Of a DNA stretch of 45,788 nt, positions 7,439 to 15,440 are shown one piece after another. This DNA comes from a bacterium UBP6_UBA1209 (lineage in GTDB: Bacteria > UBP6 > UBA1177). The stretch's first letter is position 1. Every line of letters starts with the position of its first letter. Under the pieces are notes generated by a model. It ran no database searches. It saw only the letters and a program-made list of their open reading frames with translations, and was not told where the DNA came from. Both the position numbers and the translations under genes were made by a program. The stretch spans positions 1 through 45,788 of the forward strand of contig DBXP01000019.1 in NCBI GenBank assembly GCA_002309575.1, given 5' to 3'.

Positions 7439-7787
7439 TGGTGGAGATGGCGGGAATCGAACCCGCGTCCAAAAAGGGGGGCAAAACAGCGTCTACATGC
7501 GTAGCTGTCTGTTTTGGTAAGTGTTCAATCCCCCAGCAGCAGGATCTTGTTCACTTTTCCGCAATTGGTTTCGCTCCCTTCGCTCTGCGGATAAAGCTCA
7601 GGTCGCTATCCCGCTATTTTGACGCCCTGTCTGAAGCCGCGGGAATGCCGCAGCAGGACGAGCAGGCTTAAGCTGCTACTGCAAATTCGTTATTTGCGTT
7701 TCTTGTTTTGCCGCTTTTTACGAGGCCAGCGGCGCCTCGGCACGCAGCTATGATGTCCAACCTCCCTGTCGAAACCGTATCATCCCC
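7439..7787 (-). ncRNA. ssrA: tmRNA (transfer-messenger RNA)
   Basis: The 349-nt gene is read on the minus strand. Its 5' end GGGGATG (from 7787) pairs over 7 bp with the 3' CATCTCC, followed by discriminator A and an encoded CCA (7439-7441). The 3' T-arm has GGTTCGATTCC, and the 5' end has the conserved GGTTTCGACAGGGAGG. Both tRNA-like ends and an internal tag frame (7668-7715) are present, so this is a one-piece tmRNA. It rescues stalled ribosomes and tags the nascent chain for proteolysis together with SmpB, encoded at 11043-11498. The 3' end faces the AT-rich accessory region, and tmRNA 3' ends are frequent integration sites. Confidence 0.95.
7668..7715 (-). other. tmRNA proteolysis tag reading frame
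   Basis: Inside ssrA, the frame ending at TAA (7668-7670) encodes a tag ending NNEFAVAA, the degradation signal form expected for ClpXP-type proteases. Reading back, the full tag is most likely SGKTRNANNEFAVAA, beginning at the AGC codon after GTAAAA; the resume codon cannot be fixed by eye and could be the following GGC. Confidence 0.75.
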
Positions 7788-7918
7788 ACTTGTCAAAGAA
7801 CTTCCCAAACGGAAGGCAATATTTTACTCCTGACCGCGGGGGAATCAATAAAAAAATTCAAAACGGATGCAGATTGACTATCATATCGTCTTTTATGCCG
7901 TGTTTATTGGAGGGCTGA

Positions 7919-8455
7919 ATGCAAATAAAAAAGCCGGAATGGCGCAATCTGATGTATTTACTGACCATTTCGTTTCCGCTTGTCGTGATCGACCAGATAA
8001 CTAAAAGCTGGGCTGTTTCCGAGCTTATGGGCGGGAAGGAGGTCGTCGTTTTTGACAGCTGGTGGAGCTTCATCTACGTTGAAAACAAGGGTGCGATGTG
8101 GGGGCTTGGCGCGACACTCCCCGACTCTGCCAGACGCCTGATTTTTTTAGGTTTTTCGACGCTTGTGACTCTGGCTGTAGTCTATCTTCTGCTCGCTTAT
8201 GCCGAGACAAGATTCATGAAGGTGGTTTACGCCTTCATCGTCGCCGGAGCCTGCGGGAACCTCTTTGACCGCTATTTCCGCGGCTTCAAGGTCGTCGATT
8301 TTATAAACTGGCATGTCGGAGATGCCTATCACTGGCCGACCTTCAACTTTGCCGACGCGGTCATCGTCACTGCGATCTTTCTCCTTGCCTACGAGGCCCT
8401 GATCGGCGAGCCCAGACGTCGCAAAAGAACCGAAAAAGGAGAAAAAGCTCAATGA
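7919..8455 (+). CDS. lspA: Lipoprotein signal peptidase (signal peptidase II)
   Basis: A 178-residue inner-membrane aspartic protease that cleaves the signal peptide of diacylglyceryl-modified prolipoproteins. Four hydrophobic segments are present. The catalytic aspartates are in GNLFDR (Asp117) and FNFADA (Asp146), with the family's VVDFI and VENKGAMWG motifs between and before them. Length is normal. GGAGGG stands 4 bp before ATG 7919. The gene overlaps lgt by 4 bp (ATGA), so the second and first steps of lipoprotein maturation are cotranscribed. Several lipoproteins in this window are its likely clients. Confidence 0.97.
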   Translation: MQIKKPEWRNLMYLLTISFPLVVIDQITKSWAVSELMGGKEVVVFDSWWSFIYVENKGAMWGLGATLPDSARRLIFLGFSTLVTLAVVYLLLAYAETRFMKVVYAFIVAGACGNLFDRYFRGFKVVDFINWHVGDAYHWPTFNFADAVIVTAIFLLAYEALIGEPRRRKRTEKGEKAQ

Positions 8456-9285
8456 ATCCTGTGCTTTTCACTCTCGGAGGGATAAACTTTTCATCCTACT
8501 ACTGCATGGGTCTGGTCGGACTAGTCTTCGGTGTCTGGCTTACGCTTTACGAGGTAAAAAGACGCGGACTCGACCTCAAACTTGCGGCACGCGGCGCACT
8601 CTGGACATGCATCATGGGCTATCTCGGCGCAAGGGCGATGCACATAGTTTTCGACGGTTTTCTCGATATCTACATCCAGAAACCGCTCGCGATCTTCGCC
8701 TTCTGGAAGGGCGGTCTCGCCTTTTACGGCATTATAATTTTCGGTCTTCCGACTGCCGTCTGGTGGTTCCAGAGCCACAAGGCGTCGATCCTGAAGTATA
8801 TCGACTGCTACATTCTTGGAGTCGCGTTCGGCGTCGGGATCGGCAGGATCGGCTGCTATCTCAACGGCTGCTGCTTCGGCGAGATTTCGTCAAGCTCCTT
8901 CGCCAACCGCTTCATAAACTACGGTCTGAGCGCGAAGCACCAGTTTGCACGCGACATCCTGCTCAACCTGAAGGACTCCCCTTTTCCGGTTTTTCCGGCG
9001 CAGCTGATCTCGTTTGCAGCCAACATGGTGATTTTTCTGATCATCTGGTTCTTTTTCCGCAAACGCCTGAAGAAGGACGGTACGCTCTTCGGGACATGGC
9101 TCATCATGTACGGGATCTTTCGTTTCATCATCGAATTTTTCCGAGAGGACGACCGCGGACTCTTCTTCAACAACTTGCTCTCGACCTCCCAGCTGATCGC
9201 GATCGTCTCGTTCATTATCGGGATCCTGATGTTTGTCCTGCCGGCTTACGAACCGGAGAAGATTGAAGCCGCAAGCCATGATTGA
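8452..9285 (+). CDS. lgt: Prolipoprotein diacylglyceryl transferase
   Basis: A 277-residue polytopic membrane enzyme that transfers diacylglycerol from phosphatidylglycerol to the lipobox cysteine, the first step of lipoprotein maturation. The Lgt signature GRIGCYLNGCCFG begins at residue 131. Upstream are GARAMH and the WKGGLAFYG motif, and near the C-terminus a RFIIEFFR motif. Seven hydrophobic segments fit the family. Start ATG 8452 overlaps the lspA stop; the 3' end overlaps the start of the next gene by 8 bp, showing translational coupling through the operon. Confidence 0.97.
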   Translation: MNPVLFTLGGINFSSYYCMGLVGLVFGVWLTLYEVKRRGLDLKLAARGALWTCIMGYLGARAMHIVFDGFLDIYIQKPLAIFAFWKGGLAFYGIIIFGLPTAVWWFQSHKASILKYIDCYILGVAFGVGIGRIGCYLNGCCFGEISSSSFANRFINYGLSAKHQFARDILLNLKDSPFPVFPAQLISFAANMVIFLIIWFFFRKRLKKDGTLFGTWLIMYGIFRFIIEFFREDDRGLFFNNLLSTSQLIAIVSFIIGILMFVLPAYEPEKIEAASHD

Positions 9286-9895
9286 AGAGTACTTCACCGT
9301 TTTTAAAGAGACGCAACCTATTGAAATAAAAGAGAGAAACAGCAGATTCATATCTATATGCAGGCACGTGGACGACAAACAGGAGGCGGAGGATTTTATC
9401 CGTCAGCTCCGCAAGATCCACTACGACTGCACCCATGTCTGCTTTGCCTACCTGCTCGGCGAAGGCAGGGTCGAAACCTTCCGATACAGCGATGACGGCG
9501 AACCGTCGGGCACGGCCGGACTTCCGATCTACAACGAAATTTTAAGAAAAAACCTCTTCAACATCGTTGTCGCAAGCGTGAGATACTACGGCGGGATCAA
9601 ACTCGGGACAGGTGGCCTCACGAGGACCTACGGCGCTTCGGCGCGTGCAGCGCTCGATATCGCGAAACCGGAAAAAATCATCATCAAAGGCACTGTCAGG
9701 GTCGAGATCCCGTTCGATCTTACCGGAATTGCGATGAGCTACATCGACAGGTTCGACAGAGCCGAAATAAAATCAACAATTTATAATGAAACAGGAGCCG
9801 TTTTGGAAATCAGGATCCCGATCGCCTCGGTCGAAAAATTCTCCTCTGAGCTCACGGAAAAGAGCGGCGGCAGGCTAAAGATGACCTCTGTTTGA
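9278..9895 (+). CDS. yigZ: YigZ/IMPACT family protein
   Basis: A 205-residue soluble protein of the UPF0029/IMPACT family, related to ribosome-associated regulators of translation in eukaryotes; the bacterial role is not settled. Diagnostic motifs are seen in order: SRFI near the start, HYDCTHVCFAY, YSDDGEPSGTAG, then VRYYGGIKLGTGGL and YGASA. The C-terminal part matches the DUF1949-type ferredoxin-like domain. I chose ATG 9278, which overlaps the lgt stop by 8 bp, because the conserved family N-terminus begins there; an upstream in-frame ATG at 9233 would add 15 unrelated residues. Confidence 0.92.
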   Translation: MIEEYFTVFKETQPIEIKERNSRFISICRHVDDKQEAEDFIRQLRKIHYDCTHVCFAYLLGEGRVETFRYSDDGEPSGTAGLPIYNEILRKNLFNIVVASVRYYGGIKLGTGGLTRTYGASARAALDIAKPEKIIIKGTVRVEIPFDLTGIAMSYIDRFDRAEIKSTIYNETGAVLEIRIPIASVEKFSSELTEKSGGRLKMTSV

Positions 9896-9919
9896 CTTTA
9901 GCACTCTCTGTCCTATTAT
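9892..9919 (+). promoter_or_regulatory. Sigma70-type promoter for thiH operon
   Basis: TTGACT (9892-9897), a 16-bp spacer and TATTAT (9914-9919) are followed by ATG 9946 with GAGGT at 9935-9939. It begins a new transcription unit thiH-smpB-yraN-rsmI although the upstream yigZ gene is only 50 bp away. Confidence 0.65.
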
Positions 9920-9945
9920 CATTGAATAAATTTGTGAGGTAACAG

Positions 9946-11043
9946 ATGTTTGAAATAGATGAAACGCTTGTTCACGGTCTGGTTGAGCTTTCGCAAAACG
10001 CCTCGCCGGCCGAAATAGCACGGGCAATAAACTCGGAACATACGACGCTTGAGGAGTTCGCGGCGCTGATAAGCCCGAATATCACTCCTGAGCTGCTGAA
10101 AAAACTGGCTCAGAGATCCTACGAACTTACACGCAGACGCTTCGGCAGGGCGATATCGCTTTACGTTCCCCTTTACTACGACAACCGCTGCGTAAACGGC
10201 TGTATTTACTGTGGATTCAACGTCCACAACAAAATCCCGAGGAAGAAGCTCACATTCGAGGAGATCGTTCACGAAGCCGAATTTCTGAGGTCGAAAAACT
10301 TCAAAAACCTGCTGCTTGTCGCTGGAGAGCACCCAGAAAGCTCGGATGCCGGTTTCCTGACCGACGTGATAAAAAAGATGCACGAGATCGGCTTCAGCTG
10401 CCTCAGCATCGAGATAGCTCCGCTCGCGACCGAAGACTACGCGAAACTCGTCAGCGAGGCTCACCTCGACGGGCTCTACGTCTACCAGGAGACCTTCAAC
10501 AAGGAGCTCTATTCGATGGTCCACCCGAGCGGCAGGAAACGTGACTACAGCTGGCGGCTCGGCACGCCGGAACGCGGCGCAGAGGCCGGAATTTCAAAGA
10601 TCGGAGTCGGCTTTCTGCTCGGGCTCAACGACTTCCGCGAAGATGCGCTCTACCTTGCCTGCAATATCGGCTATCTCCAGAAGAACTACTGGAAAAGCGA
10701 ATACTCGATCTCCTACCCGAGGATCAGGAACGCGGCGGGAGTCAACTCCGCCTTCCGCAATGTCGGCGACCGCGACTTTCTGCAGCTCGTCTGCGCCTAC
10801 AGACTCCTCTTCCCCGAGATCGCGATGAGCGTTTCGACACGAGAATACCCGGAATACCGTGACAAAATCATCCCGCTGGCTTTTACCAGCGTAAGTGCCG
10901 GATCTTCCACTGCTCCGGGAGGGTACTGCAATAAAAACAAAGATTTAGAGCAATTCGAGGTAGAGGATTCAAGAAGCGTCGAAGAGGTCACGGAGGCACT
11001 TCGCAAAAACGGCTTCGACCCTGTTTGGAAGGATTGGGAATAA
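9946..11043 (+). CDS. thiH: Radical SAM 2-iminoacetate synthase (ThiH)
   Basis: A 365-residue radical SAM enzyme that cleaves tyrosine to dehydroglycine (2-iminoacetate) for the thiazole ring of thiamine. The [4Fe-4S] motif C-x3-C-x2-C is Cys82, Cys86, Cys89 in CVNGCIYCGF. The family strands LLLVAGEHP and YVYQETFN, and the C-terminal SAGSSTAPGGY region, are present. Length fits ThiH (about 370) and not the longer HydG, although the two are related. No thiG, thiS or thiF is seen nearby; thiI lies 11 kb away. It shares one base with the smpB start. Confidence 0.85.
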   Translation: MFEIDETLVHGLVELSQNASPAEIARAINSEHTTLEEFAALISPNITPELLKKLAQRSYELTRRRFGRAISLYVPLYYDNRCVNGCIYCGFNVHNKIPRKKLTFEEIVHEAEFLRSKNFKNLLLVAGEHPESSDAGFLTDVIKKMHEIGFSCLSIEIAPLATEDYAKLVSEAHLDGLYVYQETFNKELYSMVHPSGRKRDYSWRLGTPERGAEAGISKIGVGFLLGLNDFREDALYLACNIGYLQKNYWKSEYSISYPRIRNAAGVNSAFRNVGDRDFLQLVCAYRLLFPEIAMSVSTREYPEYRDKIIPLAFTSVSAGSSTAPGGYCNKNKDLEQFEVEDSRSVEEVTEALRKNGFDPVWKDWE

Positions 11044-11498
11044 TGGATAAGATCACATCTGTCGCAAAAAACAAAAAGGTCTTCAGGAACTACGAGATCC
11101 TTGAAAAACTTGAGGCTGGAATCGTCTTACAGGGCACCGAAATCAAGTCGATACGCGACGGGAACGTCTCCTTCCGCGACAGCTTCATCGACATCCAGAA
11201 GGGCGAATTCTGGCTTATAGGCTTCTACATCGCGCCATACACCGCAGGCAACATCTGGAACCACGAATCCGACAGGAAACGCAAGCTCCTCCTTAACCGG
11301 CGGGAGATAAAAAAGTGGGACAACAGGGTCAGAGAGCGCGGCTTCACCGTCGTTCCGATAGAGCTTTACATCAAAAACGGCAGGGCAAAGCTCGAAATAG
11401 GTCTTGCGCGAGGCAAAACCTCCTACGACAAGAAGGATGACCTGAAGGAAAAATCGATCAAGAAGGATACCGAAAGATTTACAGGCAAGTATCGATGA
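11043..11498 (+). CDS. smpB: SsrA-binding protein SmpB
   Basis: A 151-residue RNA-binding protein that delivers tmRNA to stalled ribosomes. Motifs of the family are present: NYEILEKLEAGIVLQGTEIK, the DSF-x3-Q loop, HE-x-DR-x-RKLLL and the basic C-terminal tail ending FTGKYR. ATG 11043 overlaps the thiH TAA by one base, and the family N-terminus starts here; six further residues are possible upstream but unlikely. The gene is 3.3 kb from ssrA, its RNA partner, on the opposite strand. Confidence 0.97.
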   Translation: MDKITSVAKNKKVFRNYEILEKLEAGIVLQGTEIKSIRDGNVSFRDSFIDIQKGEFWLIGFYIAPYTAGNIWNHESDRKRKLLLNRREIKKWDNRVRERGFTVVPIELYIKNGRAKLEIGLARGKTSYDKKDDLKEKSIKKDTERFTGKYR

Positions 11499-11878
11499 AT
11501 ACTAGAGAAATCGGCGCTGAAGCCGAAAATTACACAGCAGGCTGGCTCTCACAGAAGGGATACGAGATCCTTGACAGGAATTTCTGTATGCGCGGCGGCG
11601 AGCTCGATATCATAGCCCGGAAGAATGATATGATCGTATTTGTCGAGGTCAGGAGCTGGAACCGCGAATTTTGGGAAGGCGGCACACCTCTCGAAACGAT
11701 ATCACCTAATAAAATCAGGCACTTAATCAAAACAGCGATATATTATCTCCACACAAAAAAAATCCCGCAGCAGACGGTCAACATCAGATTTGACGTCGCA
11801 GCGCTGATTAAAGAGAGCGACGGAAGCTTCAGCATCGACTACATTCCTGCGGCGTTCGATGCATCGGAGGTCAGATGA
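11495..11878 (+). CDS. yraN: YraN/UPF0102 family endonuclease-like protein
   Basis: A 127-residue protein of the UPF0102 family, which has a Holliday-junction-resolvase-like PD-(D/E)xK fold. The family core is visible: GAEAENYTAGWL, RNF-x-C-RGGELDIIA, and MIVFVEVRS, containing the Glu/Asp/Glu ligands; the usual Lys of VEVK is Arg here. Function in cells is not established. It overlaps smpB and rsmI by 4 bp each (ATGA), so translation is coupled. A yraN-rsmI neighbourhood is common in bacteria. Confidence 0.9.
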   Translation: MNTREIGAEAENYTAGWLSQKGYEILDRNFCMRGGELDIIARKNDMIVFVEVRSWNREFWEGGTPLETISPNKIRHLIKTAIYYLHTKKIPQQTVNIRFDVAALIKESDGSFSIDYIPAAFDASEVR

Positions 11879-12678
11879 GCGGCAATCTCTTCGTAGTTGC
11901 GACGCCTATCGGGAACATGGGCGATATTTCGGAGCGCGCAAGGTCTGTTCTCGAGAGCGCAGATCTCATTCTGGCAGAAGACAGCCGCGTTTCGGCATCG
12001 CTTCTGGCGAGGCTCGGGATCAAAGCCAGGATCGCGTCCTACCACAAATTCACGGAGGTCCGGGAGCTCGAAAAGCACATCGCGGAACTGCTTGAAGGCA
12101 AAAATATCGCGATGATTTCCGATGCCGGGACTCCTGCAGTCAGCGACCCAGGAAAGTACCTGGTCCGCGCCGCCCTCGAGAGAGGCATCCGCGTGACGCC
12201 GGTCCCCGGAGCGAACGCCGCGGTTTCTGCCTTCTCATGCTCCGGCTCGATGGAAAACTCCTTTGTCTTCTGCGGTTTTCTGCCGTCAAAGGGCGCAGAA
12301 AGGGCTGCAAAGTGCAACGATTTCCTCTCCTTCGGGCTTCCGGTGGTTTTTTACGAGTCGCCGATGCGGATCAGAGAGCTGCTAGAGATGCTGGCTCCCG
12401 CCTGCGAAAGAGTTGTCGTCTCACGCGAGCTGACAAAGCAGTTCGAGGAGATTTTTGTATGGAACGGCGGCGAAGTTAAGGAAAAGGGCGAGTTCACAGT
12501 TGTCGCCGAACCGAAAAAAATCGATGCAGTGCCGACAAGTGTTGATTCCAAATTGCTGGAATTATTGAAAAATTCAAATTTATCGGTAAGAGATAGCACC
12601 GAAATGATTTCGAGGTTGTACCCGAATATGAAAAGCAACGAGATAAAAAAGCTCTTTATGAGCAGTAAAAACAAATAG
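11875..12678 (+). CDS. rsmI: 16S rRNA (cytidine-1402 2'-O)-methyltransferase
   Basis: A 267-residue tetrapyrrole-methylase-fold enzyme that methylates C1402 in the ribosomal decoding centre. Characteristic segments are FVVATPIGNMGDIS at the N-terminus, AEDSR, ISDAGTPAVSDPG and PVPGANAAVSAFSCSG. The C-terminal third carries the helical extension of the family, with a divergent AT-rich end. Length is normal. It ends the operon starting at thiH; the epimerase gene follows after 24 bp. Confidence 0.95.
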   Translation: MSGNLFVVATPIGNMGDISERARSVLESADLILAEDSRVSASLLARLGIKARIASYHKFTEVRELEKHIAELLEGKNIAMISDAGTPAVSDPGKYLVRAALERGIRVTPVPGANAAVSAFSCSGSMENSFVFCGFLPSKGAERAAKCNDFLSFGLPVVFYESPMRIRELLEMLAPACERVVVSRELTKQFEEIFVWNGGEVKEKGEFTVVAEPKKIDAVPTSVDSKLLELLKNSNLSVRDSTEMISRLYPNMKSNEIKKLFMSSKNK

Positions 12679-12702
12679 TTACTATTCTTATAGGAGGCAA
12701 AA

Positions 12703-13737
12703 ATGAAGGTTCTGGTAACAGGCGGCGCAGGATTTTTAGGGCTGCACGTTGAAAAAAAGTGCGTTTCGATGGGATGCGAGGTCACTCTTCTCGACATCGC
12801 CGAATTTCATCCTGAGGATTACGACAAATCGACAAAAATGGTAAACGGAGATGTCCGCGACACTGCGAAAATGGACGCTCTGATCGCTGAGACCGACTGC
12901 GTCGTACATGCCGCTGCGGCTCTTCCGCTGGCAACACGCGAGGAGATCTTCTCGACAAACGTCGACGGCACAAAAAATGTCCTTGAGCTCTGCTACAAGT
13001 ACAAAAAAAGGATTGTCGTCATCTCCTCGACAGCCGTTTACGGCGTTCCGGACCACCATCCGCTCTTTGAAAACGACGAACTGATCGGTGTCGGCAACTA
13101 CGGCGAGAGCAAGATCGCGCTTGAAAAACACTGCAACGAATACCGCGAAAAGGGGCTTTACGTCACGACGATACGCCCGAAAACCTTCATCGGGACATAC
13201 CGTCTCGGCGTTTTCCAGATCCTCTACAACTGGATCGAAGAGGGCCACAAGATCCCGCTCATCGGAAACGGCAAAAACCGCTACCAGCTTCTTGAAGTCG
13301 ATGATCTCTGCGACGCGATCTACCTTGCGATGACCCACGAAGGTCAGGACGGGAACGACATCTTCAACGTCGGCGCGATCAGCAACCTCACTGAAAACGA
13401 TTACGTCGGAGCTCTCTGCGAATACGCAAAAAGCGGCTCAAGAGTAATGCACACGCCGGTATGGCTCGTTATCCCGACACTTGTCGTTTTGGAAAAACTT
13501 CACCTTTCACCGCTCTACAAGTGGGTCTACGGCACCGCTCACAAGGACAGCTTCGTCTCCGTCGAGAAGGCACAGAAGGTCTTCGGATGGCAGCCGAAAT
13601 ACGATGAGACCCAGGCGCTTATCAAAAGCTACCAGTGGTACATCGACAACAAAGGTTCGATCGCGAAGGGGACCGGAACGACCCACAGGATCGCGTGGGC
13701 TCAGGGTGCGCTCGCGATCATCAAGAAGTTCCTCTAG
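12703..13737 (+). CDS. NAD-dependent epimerase/dehydratase (extended SDR)
   Basis: A 344-residue short-chain dehydrogenase/reductase. The Rossmann motif TGGAGFLG begins at residue 7, the acidic NAD-binding Asp follows strand 2 (LLDI), and the catalytic set is Ser in VVISSTAVYG with Tyr and Lys in YGESK. The C-terminal substrate domain has RPKTFIG. Closest in style to sugar-nucleotide epimerases or 3-beta-hydroxysteroid-dehydrogenase-like enzymes; the substrate cannot be told. AGGAGG precedes ATG 12703. The polysaccharide flippase elsewhere in the window is compatible with a surface-sugar role, but this is weak context. Confidence 0.85.
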   Translation: MKVLVTGGAGFLGLHVEKKCVSMGCEVTLLDIAEFHPEDYDKSTKMVNGDVRDTAKMDALIAETDCVVHAAAALPLATREEIFSTNVDGTKNVLELCYKYKKRIVVISSTAVYGVPDHHPLFENDELIGVGNYGESKIALEKHCNEYREKGLYVTTIRPKTFIGTYRLGVFQILYNWIEEGHKIPLIGNGKNRYQLLEVDDLCDAIYLAMTHEGQDGNDIFNVGAISNLTENDYVGALCEYAKSGSRVMHTPVWLVIPTLVVLEKLHLSPLYKWVYGTAHKDSFVSVEKAQKVFGWQPKYDETQALIKSYQWYIDNKGSIAKGTGTTHRIAWAQGALAIIKKFL

Positions 13738-13752
13738 ATCTGGGGGCGGCAG

Positions 13753-14679
13753 ATGGCAGGCACCTTTTTTGAATTCAAACCTCTCAGCTTCAGGGGCGAA
13801 GTCGCAGTCGTAGCACCGTCGTCACCATTTGAAAAGACAGTCTTCAACGCCGGCATCACCGAGATGAAGCTGAACAAACTCCGCCCCGTCATCGACAAGG
13901 CGGTCTTCGCGAAGACAGGCTTTCTGGCAGGCAGCGACGATGAACGTGCAGAGCAGTTCGTCAAGGCGTTCGCGACCGAAACCGTCGAAGCGGTATGGAC
14001 GGCACGCGGCGGCTACGGAGCGCTCAGGCTTCTTGAAAAACTTGACGAAAACACCGGCAAAATCAAGGCAAACCCGAAGCTCTTCATCGGCTTCAGCGAT
14101 GTCACGGTCCTCCACTCGTGGCTTGTTGAAAAGTGCGGCTTTGTCACCGTTCACGGCCCGAACGTGACGACGCTTTCAAAGATCGACCGCTACTCAAAGG
14201 CACAGATTTTTGATCTGCTTACAGGGAAAGACCGCGCATTTTCGATCTTCAGCAAGAACATCAGGACCATAAACCCTGGCAAGGCAAAGGGCATTGTCAA
14301 GGGCGGGAACCTGGCGACTCAGGTCTCGCTTCTCGGCACTCCATACGAGCCCGACTTCAAGGATTCGATCCTCTTCATCGAGGATGTAGGCGAGGTCCCA
14401 TACCGCGTCGACAGGCTTGTGACGCAGATGCGCCTTGCCGGGAAATTCAACGGCATCAAAGGGCTTGTTCTCGGCGAGTTCAGCTACCGCGAATTCAGAC
14501 CGCCGGCAGAAAAATATGTCAATGCAAACGCTATCGTCGAGAGCATGAAGCTCGATAAATCGGTTCCCGTCATCAGCAACTTCCCCGCAGGTCACGGACA
14601 GCAGAATATGGCGTTCCTGCTCGGAGCGGTAGCTCAGCTCGACACCGAAGCAAAAAGCCTAAAATACCAATTTTCTTAA
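13753..14679 (+). CDS. ldcA: Muramoyltetrapeptide LD-carboxypeptidase (peptidase S66)
   Basis: A 308-residue S66 family serine peptidase that removes the terminal D-Ala from murein tetrapeptides during peptidoglycan recycling; related MccF proteins cleave microcin C. Motifs in order: AVVAPSSP, TARGGYGALRLL, the nucleophile Ser in FIGFSDVT, Glu in LFIEDVGE, and the C-terminal His in FPAGHGQQN. The Ser/Glu/His triad is complete. LdcA is usually cytoplasmic and no signal peptide is seen. Together with the AmgK/MurU-like pair at 40709-42831 it suggests cell-wall recycling, though the genes are 26 kb apart. Confidence 0.88.
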   Translation: MAGTFFEFKPLSFRGEVAVVAPSSPFEKTVFNAGITEMKLNKLRPVIDKAVFAKTGFLAGSDDERAEQFVKAFATETVEAVWTARGGYGALRLLEKLDENTGKIKANPKLFIGFSDVTVLHSWLVEKCGFVTVHGPNVTTLSKIDRYSKAQIFDLLTGKDRAFSIFSKNIRTINPGKAKGIVKGGNLATQVSLLGTPYEPDFKDSILFIEDVGEVPYRVDRLVTQMRLAGKFNGIKGLVLGEFSYREFRPPAEKYVNANAIVESMKLDKSVPVISNFPAGHGQQNMAFLLGAVAQLDTEAKSLKYQFS

Positions 14680-14694
14680 TAAAACCGGAGCGTT

Positions 14695-15006
14695 ATGACA
14701 GTCAAGCACACGAAAGAGGAGATGATCTCACTGGCATTCAGCCTGCAGGAGGCGATCGTCGCGCTCTGCGGCAGGCGTCCGCTCAGGATAACCACGAACA
14801 AAGACTTTAAGGTCCTCCGTATCGTCTGGATGAAGGACTTCGAGCGCAAGGACTGGTATCAGAATGTCGGGATGAAGATCCTAATCGCCGCCTTCACCGA
14901 CAAGCACGGGATCCCGGTCCGCGAGGTCACAGCCGATGACGACAGCAGGACCGCAGTATACCTCACGAAAGAGGAGTTCAAAAAGGAAAAAGAGACCAAC
15001 AGGTGA
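14695..15006 (+). CDS. Small conserved-looking protein of unknown function
   Basis: A 103-residue soluble, charged protein I do not recognise. It has no signal peptide or metal motif; a hydrophobic helix with ALCGRRPLRI lies near residue 25 and the C-terminus is Lys/Glu-rich. GGAGCG stands 5 bp before ATG 14695. It follows the LD-carboxypeptidase gene by 15 bp and precedes the HepT start by 5 bp, so it sits in the same run as the HEPN/MNT pair. Codon use matches its neighbours, which supports it being real. It might be part of the toxin-antitoxin locus or independent. Confidence 0.7.
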   Translation: MTVKHTKEEMISLAFSLQEAIVALCGRRPLRITTNKDFKVLRIVWMKDFERKDWYQNVGMKILIAAFTDKHGIPVREVTADDDSRTAVYLTKEEFKKEKETNR

Positions 15007-15011
15007 GCAGA

Positions 15012-15440
15012 ATGTCTGAAATAAATACCGAATATCTCCAAAAGTGTATCGACACACTCTCAAAATCGTATGAACTTCTTAAAAAAACAGATGAAGGAAG
15101 CATTGATTACGAGGTTTTCCGCAACGCTCTTGTCAAAGGCTTCGAGCTTGTGCTTGAACAGAGCGGAAAGCTGCTGAAAAAAAGGATAACCCCCTATCTT
15201 TCGTCAAAAAAAGCCGTTGACGAACTCTCTTTCAAAGACATTTTCCGGAACGCGCACAAGCACTCACTTATCTCTGCGGATGAGGTTTCGCGCTGGTTTG
15301 AGTACCGTGACAACAGGAACAGCACGGCTCACGACTACGGCCGCGCTTTTGCAGAACAGACGCTCACTCTGATCGAGAGCTTTTTAGCCGACGTAAAAAA
15401 TCTGAAGAAGGTCATCGAAAATGATCAACCTGAAGAGTAA
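15012..15440 (+). CDS. hepT: HEPN-domain toxin (HepT-like)
   Basis: A 142-residue all-helical HEPN protein of the HI0074/HepT type. The RNase motif R-x4-H-x-Y is intact: Arg102, His107 and Tyr109 in RNSTAHDY. In the studied HepT-MntA system the toxin cleaves RNA and is silenced by AMPylation of this Tyr. I chose ATG 15012 because AGGTGA lies 5 bp upstream; a GTG at 15003 overlapping the previous stop is the alternative. The 3' end overlaps mntA by 20 bp, so the two are translationally coupled. Confidence 0.88.
   Translation: MSEINTEYLQKCIDTLSKSYELLKKTDEGSIDYEVFRNALVKGFELVLEQSGKLLKKRITPYLSSKKAVDELSFKDIFRNAHKHSLISADEVSRWFEYRDNRNSTAHDYGRAFAEQTLTLIESFLADVKNLKKVIENDQPEE

Noticed and set aside
7441..7671. 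Open frame of 76 codons on the plus strand
   Set aside because: It lies wholly inside the tmRNA gene on the opposite strand.
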